Source: Paracoccaceae bacterium
GTDB taxonomy: Bacteria > Pseudomonadota > Alphaproteobacteria > Rhodobacterales > Rhodobacteraceae
Direction: 5' to 3'
Length of the DNA stretch: 64,000 nucleotides
NCBI GenBank assembly: GCA_033344815.1
Contig: JAWPMR010000001.1
Location: 3,520,136-3,584,135, forward strand
In this document: piece after piece, positions 33,850 to 42,766 of the stretch
Layout: each line of letters starts with the position of its first letter
Position numbering within the stretch: the first letter of the stretch is position 1
Made by a program: the position numbers and the translations under genes
The notes under the pieces: generated by a model
The model's database searches: none
Seen by the model: the letters and a program-made list of their open reading frames with translations, nothing else
What the model was told of the DNA's origin: nothing

Positions 33850-35260
33850 GTTCTGCGGGATCGGGGCGTCGGAGTGCGAAGAAGCGGGCAGGCCGACTAG
33901 ACAATGAGCTGCGAGCTCGTGTTGTTATCTGGCCGCCCCTGCGACCAGCCCGTCTGCGCCGCGAGCGCGTATCCGTAGATGTCGTACGAGCCCGTGCACT
34001 CCTTATGGCAACAGCAGAGGAGACGCAGGCAATGCGATCAATTGGAATGGATGTACATCGAAGTTTTGCGCAGGTCGCGATCTACGATGATGGACAAATA
34101 ACTGAAAGCTTCAGGGTCGACATGGAACACGACGCGGTGGTGGCTTTCGGGCGAAGTCTGAGGTCGGAAGACGAGGTGATCCTAGAAGCGACGGGAAACA
34201 CCTCGGCAATCGTCAGATTGTTGACGCCTTTCGTCAACCGGGTGGTGATTGCCAATCCACTTCAGGTTAAGGCAATTGCTCATGCGCGCGTGAAGACCGA
34301 CAAAGTCGATGCGAAGATCCTAGCCCAACTTCACGCCGCAGGATTCCTACCTGAGGTTTGGGCTGCAGATAATGAGACTTTGCATCTGCGACGCCTGGTT
34401 TCGGAACGTGATGCAACGGTTCGTTCGATCCGGCGGGTGAAGAGCCGTGTTCAAGCCATCCTTCATGCCAACCTGGTTCCTAAATATGCAGGGCACCTGT
34501 TTGGCAAAGGTGGTCGCAAATGGCTGGGAAAAGTCCCACTTCCCAAGTCGGAACGCGACCTATTGGGTCGCCATCTTGATGAGCTGGATTGGTTAAGCCG
34601 CAAGCTTGAAGAACTGGAGAAGGATCTGATCGGGATATCGCTCGATGACACGCGCGCTCGTAAACTCATGACGATCGCCGGCATCAGCTCTGTGATTGCA
34701 ACTGCCGTAATCGCTTCCATCGGAGATATAAGCCGCTTCCAAACACCCGAGAAACTCGCCAGCTATTTTGGGCTGACACCGCGGGTCCGCCAATCTGGTG
34801 ATCGGGGTGCCATCCATGGGCGGATCTCGAAGCAGGGAAACGCGACGGCTCGAACAATGCTGATTGAAGCTGCATGGGGAGCATCTTCGGTCCCAGGTCC
34901 ACTGCGGGCTTTCTTCTTGCGGATCAAAGATCGCAAGGGGGCCAATGTCGCGGCTGTGGCGACAGCACGCAAGATCGCAAATCTTATCTGGCATCTTTTG
35001 ACCAAAGACGCCCCTTATCAATGGGCAAGACCTGCGTTTGTCGCAATGAAGATGCGCAGGCTGGAGTTACGCGCTGGAGCACCGAAAGCTCACGGCAAAG
35101 CTGGTCCAGGGCGTGATTACTGGATCAAGGAACTCAGGCACCGCGAGATGGAACTGGTTGCCAATGCCGAGGCCTCCTATGCAAAGATGGTTGAAGCTTG
35201 GCGAGAAAAGCCACCAAGACCGCAAGAAAACTGAAAAAGGGGCTGTTCAGTAACATCCGT
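33850..35260 (+). mobile_element. IS110-family insertion sequence (ends approximate)
   Basis: A complete IS110-type transposase with about 150-200 nt of GC-rich, structured non-coding DNA on its 5' side. IS110 elements lack terminal inverted repeats, so the ends cannot be read directly. The right end must lie shortly after the transposase stop, because the GGDEF-EAL gene sequence resumes by about 35275. The left end is only guessed from the change in composition near 33850. In the IS110 group the 5' non-coding part encodes the bridge RNA. Confidence 0.6.
34032..35234 (+). CDS. IS110-family transposase (DEDD recombinase)
   Basis: 400-residue transposase. The RuvC-like DEDD domain is N-terminal: Asp in 'SIGMDVHRSFAQVAI', Glu in 'VILEATGNT', Asp in 'KTDKVDAKILAQL'. 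The C-terminal Tnp domain has 'IAGISSVIATAVIASIGDI', 'YFGLTPRVRQSGD' and 'ISKQGNATARTMLIEAAWG', whose Ser is the proposed nucleophile. An ATG at 34005 is also in frame, but the family normally starts a few residues before IGMD and GGAG precedes 34032. The gene appears intact, so the element may be active. Confidence 0.93.
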   Translation: MRSIGMDVHRSFAQVAIYDDGQITESFRVDMEHDAVVAFGRSLRSEDEVILEATGNTSAIVRLLTPFVNRVVIANPLQVKAIAHARVKTDKVDAKILAQLHAAGFLPEVWAADNETLHLRRLVSERDATVRSIRRVKSRVQAILHANLVPKYAGHLFGKGGRKWLGKVPLPKSERDLLGRHLDELDWLSRKLEELEKDLIGISLDDTRARKLMTIAGISSVIATAVIASIGDISRFQTPEKLASYFGLTPRVRQSGDRGAIHGRISKQGNATARTMLIEAAWGASSVPGPLRAFFLRIKDRKGANVAAVATARKIANLIWHLLTKDAPYQWARPAFVAMKMRRLELRAGAPKAHGKAGPGRDYWIKELRHREMELVANAEASYAKMVEAWREKPPRPQEN

Positions 35261-37228
35261 ATCTTTCGCGCCACTCAGGACTTGCAAAGCCTGTTTAGCA
35301 GTCATCGGTTTGCCAAAATAGAAACCTTGAAACTGATCGCAAGCCAGCTCACGCAACATCTCGTGGTGGTGTGCCGTTTCCACGCCTTCCAGCGTTACTG
35401 TCATGCCCATTTGGTGGCCAAGGATCACGATCGTTTCGATGATCTGGCGATAGCGTTCCCGATCAAAATCCAATCCTTCCAAAAACACTCGATCAATCTT
35501 CAGTTTGTCGAAGTTATACTTCCAAAGGTAACCCAAGCTTGAATAGCCCGTCCCGAAATCGTCCATCGCAATTGAAATACCCATTTGTTTCAATCCGATC
35601 AGTTGGTCTGAAACGCGCTGTTCATCTCCCATAAGCAGGCCTTCAGTGACTTCGAATTCGAGGCGATGTGCCGGAAACTCAAGCTCACGCAAGATATCGG
35701 CCACATTTTTGACCAAGTCACCTTGTTTGAATTGCGCGGGTGATAGGTTTACGGAAACGAATACATGGTCTGGCCAGGTTTTTGCATTTGTAACAGCGTC
35801 GCGTAGAATGAATATGCCGATCTGCTGGATCAAACCGCTCTCTTCGGCGATCGGTATGAATTCAGTTGGCGAAATAGGCGTCCCATCTTGTCCGTCCAGT
35901 CGCAGCAAGGCTTCAAAACCGACAATTGCGTTTTCTTTTGGGGTCGTGATCGGTTGAAATACAACTTGAAATTGGTCGTTTTTGATGGCGTCTCGCATCC
36001 GACGTTCAATCTCTCGCCGACGGATCATAGCGGTATCTAGTTCGGGGAAATACTCAACCATTGTATTTCTGCCAATTGCCTTCGCGTGATAAAGAGCAAG
36101 ATCCGCTGCGTGTAAAGCATCCTGTCGTGACACTGACCTTTCCGCCAAATAGTATCCAATACTGACGCTTGTCTGCATTGTTCGACCTTTGTATTCAAAG
36201 GGTTCACGCGCATCTAAAAGGATTCTCTTCCCAATTTCCTGCATCGTTTGCAGATTTACCCTGCGCAGCGTCATTACAAATTCGTCTCCCCCCATACGCC
36301 CAACAAGATCGTCAGGTCTCAGGTTTGACAGAATGACCGAACTGATGAATTGAAGATATGCATCTCCATACTCATGACCATATTCGTCGTTCACAGTTTT
36401 GAACTTATCGATGTCGAGAAAGAATACGCCGACCAATTCAAGATTGCCGCGGTCGACAAACATTTTTCTGCTTTCCTGCGTCATTGTATGTCGATTGAGC
36501 GCGCCAGTCAGTTGATCGAAACGAGACAGCAGGGCAACTCGTCTGGTCCGGGCGTGCGCCTGCTCCCTCTTCATGACATAGGCAAGCGATGGGATGGCAT
36601 ATAATAACGCGCAGAGCGCCGGCAGGACCCAGCCGAATGCGGTCATCACTCTTGTGTAAACAGCGGCGCTTTCGGATTTGTCTAAGAATAGGCCGATGAC
36701 ACCAATTGTGGTTCCATCGATGCCAACAGCTGGAACATAGGCTTGCACGTATACGCTCTGATCTCCATTGGGGTCTGTTCGGTTGATAATTTCAATGATG
36801 GGCGTTTCGGAATTAAGGACTTTATTTGCAAAAGCGCTTTCGGATCGTTCCGAAGGTGACAAAACAACGCCGTAGTCGGTCGAGTAAATCAAGGCGCCGG
36901 TCATGTCGAATACTGTGAAGGAATGGACTTCCGAAAACTTTATGGCGGCACGAACTACTTCTTGCTGCCCTTCAGATAAGGCACCTCGTTCGACAATGGC
37001 GCTCAGTTCTGTGAATTCCGCGTTGAAATGGGATGCCCAGGCCAAAGCCGCATCCTGTGCCTTGGCCTTGATGGTTGTCTTTACCGTCCATTTCATACTG
37101 GTGTGCACGCCAAGGGTAATCAAAGCGGTCAATCCGCATACGATGAGGAGCGGCATCCAGCATTGCTTCAAAAAATAGTTTACTTGCTCGTATGCGTAAG
37201 AAATACCTGCGGCCACATCAGATCTCAT
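35177..37228 (-). CDS. GGDEF-EAL cyclic-di-GMP enzyme with periplasmic sensor; 3' end inside IS110
   Basis: 683-residue membrane protein. Two hydrophobic helices (about residues 21-42 and 195-215) enclose a periplasmic sensor region of about 150 residues. The cyclase domain has an intact 'GGDEF' near residue 311, and the phosphodiesterase domain has an intact 'EALLRL' near 438 and 'DDFGTGYSSLGYL' near 560, so both synthesis and breakdown of c-di-GMP are possible. The EAL domain ends at 'GFYFGKPMTAKQALQVL'. The last residues and the stop lie antisense to the end of the IS110 transposase gene (35177-35234), so the original C-terminus was probably replaced by insertion. Confidence 0.92.
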   Translation of the reverse strand: MRSDVAAGISYAYEQVNYFLKQCWMPLLIVCGLTALITLGVHTSMKWTVKTTIKAKAQDAALAWASHFNAEFTELSAIVERGALSEGQQEVVRAAIKFSEVHSFTVFDMTGALIYSTDYGVVLSPSERSESAFANKVLNSETPIIEIINRTDPNGDQSVYVQAYVPAVGIDGTTIGVIGLFLDKSESAAVYTRVMTAFGWVLPALCALLYAIPSLAYVMKREQAHARTRRVALLSRFDQLTGALNRHTMTQESRKMFVDRGNLELVGVFFLDIDKFKTVNDEYGHEYGDAYLQFISSVILSNLRPDDLVGRMGGDEFVMTLRRVNLQTMQEIGKRILLDAREPFEYKGRTMQTSVSIGYYLAERSVSRQDALHAADLALYHAKAIGRNTMVEYFPELDTAMIRRREIERRMRDAIKNDQFQVVFQPITTPKENAIVGFEALLRLDGQDGTPISPTEFIPIAEESGLIQQIGIFILRDAVTNAKTWPDHVFVSVNLSPAQFKQGDLVKNVADILRELEFPAHRLEFEVTEGLLMGDEQRVSDQLIGLKQMGISIAMDDFGTGYSSLGYLWKYNFDKLKIDRVFLEGLDFDRERYRQIIETIVILGHQMGMTVTLEGVETAHHHEMLRELACDQFQGFYFGKPMTAKQALQVLSGAKDTDVTEQPLFQFSCGLGGFSRQASTIFA

Positions 37229-37336
37229 TTGTTCTTAGTCTGTGAGGCTTTAAGGCTTCATCGTTAAAAACACGTAGAAACCGAAAGGTGATCCGGCAGT
37301 TTTTTGCACAGAATTTTAACGGTACGGCTTGTCTTG

Positions 37337-37373
37337 AGAAAAAAGAAACCCCCGTATGACTGGCATACGGGGG
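37337..37373 (-). terminator. Rho-independent terminator of rpsU
   Basis: CCCCCGTATG at 37349-37358 and CATACGGGGG at 37364-37373 form a perfect 10-bp stem with a 5-nt loop. On the minus strand it is followed by TTTCTTTTTTCT. It lies 32 nt beyond the rpsU stop. Confidence 0.9.
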
Positions 37374-37404
37374 CTAAATCTTTCAGCTTCAATGCGGTAA
37401 TGAC

Positions 37405-37611
37405 TTACATCATTCCTTCGCGCTGAGCTTTCTTACGTGCCAATTTACGGGCACGACGGATCGCTTCGGCTTTTTCGCGCGCTTTTTTCTCTGATGGCTT
37501 CTCGAAATGCTGCTTGAGCTTCATTTCACGGAAGACACCTTCACGCTGTAGCTTTTTCTTCAGAGCGCGGAGCGCCTGATCGACATTGTTGTCGCGAACA
37601 CTGACCTGCAT
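37405..37611 (-). CDS. rpsU: 30S ribosomal protein S21
   Basis: 68-residue basic protein: '[20 protein letters not shown]' at the start, a central '[17 protein letters not shown]' and an Arg/Lys-rich end '[17 protein letters not shown]', which is the S21 pattern of alphaproteobacteria. It binds near the platform of the small subunit and helps base pairing with mRNA leaders. AAAGGTGG lies 8-15 nt before the ATG. A strong terminator follows, so it is probably a single-gene unit. Confidence 0.97.
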   Translation of the reverse strand: MQVSVRDNNVDQALRALKKKLQREGVFREMKLKQHFEKPSEKKAREKAEAIRRARKLARKKAQREGMM

Positions 37612-37725
37612 GTGGTTTTCACCACCTTTCTAAGTTGAGTTGCAAGGAGTTGCAGGAAGTGGGCATATAGCAATCGAACACTATGTTGTCCAGTGTATCG
37701 CGTATCGCAGCCCCGGAGAAATGCC

Positions 37726-38424
37726 ATGACAGTATCCTATGAGATTGCAAAGAAACAGCTTTTGGACACAGCATTGGCACATGTACCCTTTGACGGATGG
37801 TCTGAGGCGACGTTTCAGGCCGCGATTCGCGACGCCGACATCGCACCAGCCGTCGCACGTTCAATTTGTCCGCGCGGTGCGGTGGATTTGGCAATTGCGT
37901 TTCATCACCGTGGCGATGAAGCGATGATGGATCGGATCAAATCAGAAGATATGAACGCCTTGAGATTCAGCGAAAAAGTTGCCGCGTCTGTACGGTTCAG
38001 AATCGAGGCAGTTACCGACAAAGAAGCGGTGCGGCGTGGGACGACGCTTTTCGCCTTACCGATGCATGCAGCGGAGGGTGCCAAGCTGATCTGGGGAACG
38101 GCAGACCATATTTGGGAGAGCCTTGGAGATACATCAGATGATGTCAATTGGTACACAAAGCGGGCCACGCTCAGCGGCGTTTATTCTGCGACTGTCCTCT
38201 ATTGGCTTGGGGATGACAGTCCGGAGAGCGCATCCACATGGGAGTTTCTGGACCGGCGGATCGAAGATGTGATGCGGATTGAAAAACTAAAGGCGCGCGT
38301 GCGAAAAAACCCTGCGCTAAGCCGTCTTATGACGGGGCCGAATTGGGTGATGAGCCATATCAAAGCGCCTGCAAAAAGGCCCAAGATGGCGTTACCCGGC
38401 AGTTGGACCACACCGCGCGATTGA
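37726..38424 (+). CDS. COQ9 family ubiquinone-biosynthesis accessory protein
   Basis: 232-residue homologue of mitochondrial COQ9, a TetR-like fold that binds lipid and supports quinone hydroxylation. Seen: 'QLLDTALAHVPFDGWSEATF' at residue 9, 'CPRGAVDLAIAFHHRGDEAM' near 48, and the helical end 'TWEFLDRRIEDVMRIEK' near 183 typical of the family. GGAGAA lies 6-11 nt before the ATG at 37726; an in-frame ATG at 37693 lacks this. Divergent from rpsU. Cytoplasmic, membrane-associated by family knowledge. Confidence 0.92.
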   Translation: MTVSYEIAKKQLLDTALAHVPFDGWSEATFQAAIRDADIAPAVARSICPRGAVDLAIAFHHRGDEAMMDRIKSEDMNALRFSEKVAASVRFRIEAVTDKEAVRRGTTLFALPMHAAEGAKLIWGTADHIWESLGDTSDDVNWYTKRATLSGVYSATVLYWLGDDSPESASTWEFLDRRIEDVMRIEKLKARVRKNPALSRLMTGPNWVMSHIKAPAKRPKMALPGSWTTPRD

Positions 38425-38550
38425 GACTTGAAGCAGAAGAACAGCGGCAATCGTTGATGAAGCGCGCCTTCTCAGTGCGAGGCCCTGTGGCTTTGGTTTG
38501 CCATTCTGTTTTGTCCTGTTACGCATAGGCATACAGAAAGGATCACGAAG

Positions 38551-39537
38551 ATGTCTCAGATGATGCGCGCTGTTGAAATCACAGCCCCGGGCGGCCCGGA
38601 TATGTTGCAAGTGACGGAACGACCAATGCCTGCACCTGCTCATGGGCAGGTGGTGATCAAAGTTGCCTGGGCTGGGGTGAACCGACCTGACGCTTTGCAG
38701 CGCGCTGGTTTATACGCGCCGCCGCCAACCGCCAGCGATTTGCCAGGCCTTGAGGCTTCTGGTGAGGTGGTAGCCCTTGGTGAAGGTGTCTCAGAGGTTT
38801 GCGTCGGAGATCAGGTATGTGCGTTGTTGCCCGGAGGGGGCTATGCGGAATATGTCGCGACGCCAGCAGCGCATTGCTTGCCGATCCCGGAAGGCATGGG
38901 ATTGAGGGAAGCGGCTTGCCTGCCGGAAACCCATTTTACGGTTTGGTCAAATGTTTTTACCCGAGGTGGTCTTAAGGCGGGAGAGCGATTTCTAGTGCAC
39001 GGTGGCTCATCGGGTATCGGAACCACAGCCATCCAATTGGCCAATGCATTTGGCGCGCGGGTTTTCACGACAGCGGGATCGGCGGACAAATGCGATGCCT
39101 GCACGGATTTGGGCGCGGAAATCGCAATCAATTACCGGGAGCAGGATTTTGTGGAGGTTGTGCGCGCAGAAGGCGGTGCCGATGTCATCCTCGATATGGT
39201 CGGTGGAGACTATATTCCACGCAACCTGAAGACCTTGGCCAATGATGGTCGGTTGGTCCAGATTGCCTTTCTAGGCGGCGCAAAAGTGGAGGTGAATTTC
39301 ACCACGCTCATGACGCGACGATTGAGCATGACGGGCAGCACATTGCGCCCACAAAGCGACCTGGTGAAGGCGCAAATCGCGACGGAATTGCGCGGCGCGG
39401 TCTGGCCTTTGCTGGCTGCGGGAAAGGTCAGACCGGTGATGGATCAGACATTTAATCTGACGGATGCAAGTCAGGCGCACGCCCGCATGGAAAGTTCAGG
39501 TCATATTGGCAAGATCGTCCTAAAAGTTGGTGGGTAA
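38551..39537 (+). CDS. NAD(P)H-quinone oxidoreductase, zinc-free MDR family (PIG3/TP53I3-like)
   Basis: 328-residue medium-chain reductase. 'WAGVNRPDALQRAGLYAPPP' near residue 45 is the PIG3-type substrate region, 'LVHGGSSGIGTTAIQLANAFG' near 149 is the NADPH-binding Rossmann motif, and there is no structural or catalytic zinc Cys cluster. AAGGA lies 11 nt before the ATG. It probably reduces quinones or enals. A second, different quinone oxidoreductase gene follows 64 nt later. Confidence 0.92.
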   Translation: MSQMMRAVEITAPGGPDMLQVTERPMPAPAHGQVVIKVAWAGVNRPDALQRAGLYAPPPTASDLPGLEASGEVVALGEGVSEVCVGDQVCALLPGGGYAEYVATPAAHCLPIPEGMGLREAACLPETHFTVWSNVFTRGGLKAGERFLVHGGSSGIGTTAIQLANAFGARVFTTAGSADKCDACTDLGAEIAINYREQDFVEVVRAEGGADVILDMVGGDYIPRNLKTLANDGRLVQIAFLGGAKVEVNFTTLMTRRLSMTGSTLRPQSDLVKAQIATELRGAVWPLLAAGKVRPVMDQTFNLTDASQAHARMESSGHIGKIVLKVGG

Positions 39538-39601
39538 AGGTGGCCTGAAGCCCACCCTACGAGGCACTTTCAACATGTCGAACACGCGGGAGTGAGAGCA
39601 A

Positions 39602-40576
39602 ATGGCGAAAACAGTGATCATTGAGGAAGTCGGCGGAGCAGATGCGATGAAGCTCGTTGAGCAACAAATCGGCGACCCCGGTCCAGGAGAAGTTCGCATC
39701 GCGCACAAGGCCTGTGGGTTGAACTTCATCGATGTGTATCAGCGTACGGGCCTTTATCCGCTGGCATTGCCACATGCGTTGGGCATGGAAGCGGCCGGTG
39801 TGATCGAAGCGGTGGGGCCGGGTGTGACCCATCTCAAGCCGGGAGATCGTGCGGCCTATGCGGCGACCCCTCCGGGCGCTTATTCGGAAGCGCGGGTAAT
39901 GCCTGCGGCTCAGGTGTGTCCGATACCGGACGGCATTTCGTTTGAGCAGGCAGCTGCGATGATGCTGAAGGGCATGACCGTCGAATACCTGTTCCATCGC
40001 ACGACTCCCATTGCAAGAGGCGATACCGTGCTGTTTCACGCGGCCGCCGGGGGTGTCGGTCTGATCGCTTGCCAATGGGCAAGGTCGGAAGGCATAACCC
40101 TGATTGGAACGGCAGGTACAGACGAGAAATGCGCTCTGGCTTTGGAACACGGCGCGACCCATTGCATCAATTACAGAACCGAGGATTGGGCCGCCCGTGT
40201 CCGCGATTTGACGGATGGCAAGGGCGTGGATGTGGTCATGGACGCTGTGGGAGCGGATACATTTGAAGGATCGCTCGACAGTTTGAAGCCTTTGGGAATG
40301 ATGATCTCTTTTGGCAATGCATCTGGGCCTGTCCCACCTTTCAATCTGGCGGTTCTGGCGCAAAAGGGATCTTTGAAAATCACCCGCCCGACGCTTTTTG
40401 CGCACATCAGCGAGCGCGCGGCCTGCGAGGACATGGCGGATCACTTGTTTGACAAGGTCCTGTCAGGGGATGTCAAAATCCGGATTGATCAACGATTTGC
40501 ACTGAGTGATGTGCGTGCCGCGCATGAAGCGCTGGAAGCACGTCAAACCACGGGCAGCACGGTTTTAGAGGTGTAG
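39602..40576 (+). CDS. Quinone oxidoreductase (Qor type)
   Basis: 324-residue zinc-free medium-chain reductase like E. coli QorA: 'GLNFIDVYQRTGLYP' near residue 39, 'HAAAGGVGLIACQWAR' near 147 for NADPH, 'DAVGADTFEGSLDSLKPLG' near 215. GGGAG lies upstream of the ATG. Reduces quinones by one electron or acts on enals by family knowledge. It lies behind the PIG3-like gene but is only distantly alike, so this is not a recent duplication. Confidence 0.93.
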   Translation: MAKTVIIEEVGGADAMKLVEQQIGDPGPGEVRIAHKACGLNFIDVYQRTGLYPLALPHALGMEAAGVIEAVGPGVTHLKPGDRAAYAATPPGAYSEARVMPAAQVCPIPDGISFEQAAAMMLKGMTVEYLFHRTTPIARGDTVLFHAAAGGVGLIACQWARSEGITLIGTAGTDEKCALALEHGATHCINYRTEDWAARVRDLTDGKGVDVVMDAVGADTFEGSLDSLKPLGMMISFGNASGPVPPFNLAVLAQKGSLKITRPTLFAHISERAACEDMADHLFDKVLSGDVKIRIDQRFALSDVRAAHEALEARQTTGSTVLEV

Positions 40577-40582
40577 CGACAC

Positions 40583-41212
40583 TCACCGGACGGGTGTGAA
40601 AAGCGCTCCGGTTGCCGTGCAATCCCGCAGCACATCGGATCCACAGCGGCGCGGGTTCAGATCGCGCGTTAGGCAGATGCGCGCTTCCTGAATGTGATTG
40701 TCCCGGCAGGTTATTGTAATGCCGTCGGGCGACAAATCGGGGTTGTCGCGCAGGAAGGCTTCCTCCACTACAGAGGCTGGCAGGCGCACCGGATCTTCCA
40801 GTTTGCGAAAGACCTCGGGTCGCGTTACGAGATCATAAGCTTCGCGAGACAGGGCGTAGTAATCCTGTGCCTCCAGCCCTGTACAACGCCCGTGCTTTTT
40901 CCACTGATGCCACGCCAGGCCCGAGGTGCCCATGATGTCGGTCATGGCGGCGGTCATGGCGCGCGACGGGTTGCGCTCGGTCGTATTGCAATAGGACGGG
41001 AAACCCCTTTCAAACTGCGGCCATAGCCCATGCAATATCCATCCGTGATCTTCGCGCGCCTCACATTGCGGGGAGTCGCGCGCGTCCCCTTCAAGCGCGC
41101 ACCAATTTGGTGACCAACTGAGACTGAGCACGTAGTAGTCAAATTCTCCGGGTCGCTCCCCCTCTGCGGCGAGGGGCAAAACCATCATCATCCAAAACAT
41201 CACTGCGCGCAT
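40583..41212 (-). CDS. Ribonuclease T2 family protein, exported
   Basis: 209-residue secreted endoribonuclease. The signal peptide is 'MRAVMFWMMMVLPLAAEG'. The active-site segments are 'ILHGLWPQFERG' (CAS I) and 'AWHQWKKHGRCTG' (CAS II), both with the catalytic His; several Cys could form disulfides. The ATG at 41212 with AAGGAAAGAG upstream is preferred to one at 41359, because the extension overlaps the promoter region of the divergent gene. RNase T2 enzymes cut RNA without base specificity in the periplasm or outside the cell, possibly for phosphate or nucleotide scavenging. Confidence 0.92.
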   Translation of the reverse strand: MRAVMFWMMMVLPLAAEGERPGEFDYYVLSLSWSPNWCALEGDARDSPQCEAREDHGWILHGLWPQFERGFPSYCNTTERNPSRAMTAAMTDIMGTSGLAWHQWKKHGRCTGLEAQDYYALSREAYDLVTRPEVFRKLEDPVRLPASVVEEAFLRDNPDLSPDGITITCRDNHIQEARICLTRDLNPRRCGSDVLRDCTATGALFTPVR

Positions 41213-41352
41213 TGGCTCTTTCCTTATCTCGCCGTCCCACCTATATAAGCCATAAGTTCCCCCACAATGGAAACCGTCCCAGACCATCGGGACAGCCTTT
41301 TCAGGCGACAGAGAAGTTGTGGCCCGCAGATATATGAGACAGGAGACCGACA

Positions 41353-42117
41353 ATGGCAAAACCGATCATGACCAAGGCCACGGCCGTATGGCTGGTGGAT
41401 AATACAACGATCAGCTTCAAGCAGATTGCCGATTTTGTCGGCATGCACGAGTTGGAAGTGCAAGGCATTGCAGATGGCGATGTGGCACAGGGCGTCAAGG
41501 GATTTGACCCGATTGCCAACAACCAACTGACACAGGATGAAATTGATGCCGCGCAAGATAGCGTGATGCACAAACTTCAGTTGAAATTCAACGCCGCCGC
41601 TCAAGGAGAGGAAAAACGCCGTGGGCCGCGTTACACGCCGCTTTCCAAACGTCAGGACCGCCCGGCTTCGATTCTATGGTTGGTTAAATTCCACCCGGAA
41701 TTGAGCGACGGTCAGATCAGCAAGCTGGTTGGCACAACCAAGCCAACCATTCAGGCAATCCGTGAGCGCACGCATTGGAACATTTCGAACATCCAGCCGA
41801 TTGATCCTGTGGCACTGGGCCTTTGCAAACAGTCCGAACTTGACACCATCGTGCAAAAGGCCGCCGCTAAAAAAGCTGCGGATACGCCCGTGATGAGTGA
41901 TGACGAACGCCGCAAACTGGTCAGCACGGAGCAGAGCCTTGGTATGGACGCCGAGCCCAAAATTCCTACTGCCATAGAAGGGTTGGAAACATTCACGTTG
42001 TCGCGTGACGTCGAAGAAGAAAAAGAATCTGCGGGTGATTTCTCGGACGCAGATAGCTTCTTCAATCTGCCTGAAGGTACGCATGACGATGATGAAGACG
42101 AAACCAAGCGCGACTGA
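41353..42117 (+). CDS. trcR: DUF1013 cell-cycle transcriptional regulator TrcR
   Basis: 254-residue alphaproteobacterial protein of the DUF1013 family. 'MAKPIMTKATAVWLVDNTTI' at the start, a helix-turn-helix-like 'SFKQIADFVGMHELEVQGIA' near 21 and a second one 'SDGQISKLVGTTKPTIQAIR' near 116. 'YTPLSKRQDRPASILWLVK' links them, and the C-terminus is acidic (HDDDEDETK). By family annotation it acts in cell-cycle transcription, and the two HTH-like segments agree with DNA binding. AGGAGACCG lies upstream of the ATG. A terminator follows. Confidence 0.9.
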   Translation: MAKPIMTKATAVWLVDNTTISFKQIADFVGMHELEVQGIADGDVAQGVKGFDPIANNQLTQDEIDAAQDSVMHKLQLKFNAAAQGEEKRRGPRYTPLSKRQDRPASILWLVKFHPELSDGQISKLVGTTKPTIQAIRERTHWNISNIQPIDPVALGLCKQSELDTIVQKAAAKKAADTPVMSDDERRKLVSTEQSLGMDAEPKIPTAIEGLETFTLSRDVEEEKESAGDFSDADSFFNLPEGTHDDDEDETKRD

Positions 42118-42135
42118 TCGGCGCGGTGCATGATG

Positions 42136-42165
42136 AAACCGGCCTTACCATGCGCCGGTTTTTTC
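42136..42165 (+). terminator. Rho-independent terminator of trcR
   Basis: AAACCGGC pairs with GCCGGTTT across a 10-nt loop and runs into TTTTTTCT. It begins 19 nt after the stop. Confidence 0.75.
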
Positions 42166-42581
42166 TATGTCAACAACCAAGTCTGAAAAGGCAGTCTCGG
42201 TTTGGTTAGGGCGTTTGGTGATATGGATCATCGCATGACACGGGATCGTATCGTTCAGGACGTGCCGTGCCTGGGTCATTCATGGGCATGCAGACGTGCA
42301 ATGTCGATGATGGCGTCAAAGAACATTCTTGAGCCGCAGGGATGTGGAAGTCTGTAATGAGGTTGTGTGTCAAGAGACGTGCAATCCTCTGACTGACACG
42401 ACAGCATTTACCTGCATGCCCTGAAAAAATGGCGCCAGCCGCTTCCTGCTCCGCGATAGAAGAACTGTTGCTGGGATTTCTAAGATTTGAAAATAACTAC
42501 ATTTTCCAATTTCTTGCCGGGTCCGGGTTGCGACGGGTCGTACGGTTGTGCAGGTCCAATTCCAGAGCGGTGACAATTATC
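42166..42581. other. Intergenic stretch, nothing recognised
   Basis: About 415 nt between the trcR terminator and the promoter of the LuxP-type importer. No gene or RNA was identified. Confidence 0.45.
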
Positions 42582-42630
42582 TTGACAGCTCCTTCGAATC
42601 CACAAATGCTAGGGATACGTTACCGGTAAC
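42582..42630 (+). promoter_or_regulatory. Promoter with LacI-type operator of the second ABC importer
   Basis: A perfect -35 TTGACA lies at 42582-42587, a weak -10 AATGCT follows at 42605-42610 (17-nt spacing), and the 12-bp palindrome GTTACCGGTAAC with a central CG lies at 42619-42630, about where transcription should start. This is a classic repressor position for a LacI-family protein. No lacI-type gene lies beside this operon. Confidence 0.7.
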
Positions 42631-42766
42631 TCAAATTATTGGTGACTGCAGGAGGGGAAGTAAATCAAACCGAACGCTCAATTTCACCGCGAAAGCGCGG
42701 CTCTTGACGCGCCCGGCGTTGATCGTTTCACCAAATGCATTTTTTTACACTATCGGGGGCATTGTG

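Noticed and set aside
34005-34031. Earlier ATG at 34005 for the IS110 transposase
   Set aside because: It lacks a ribosome site; the family usually starts close to the IGMD motif and GGAG precedes 34032.
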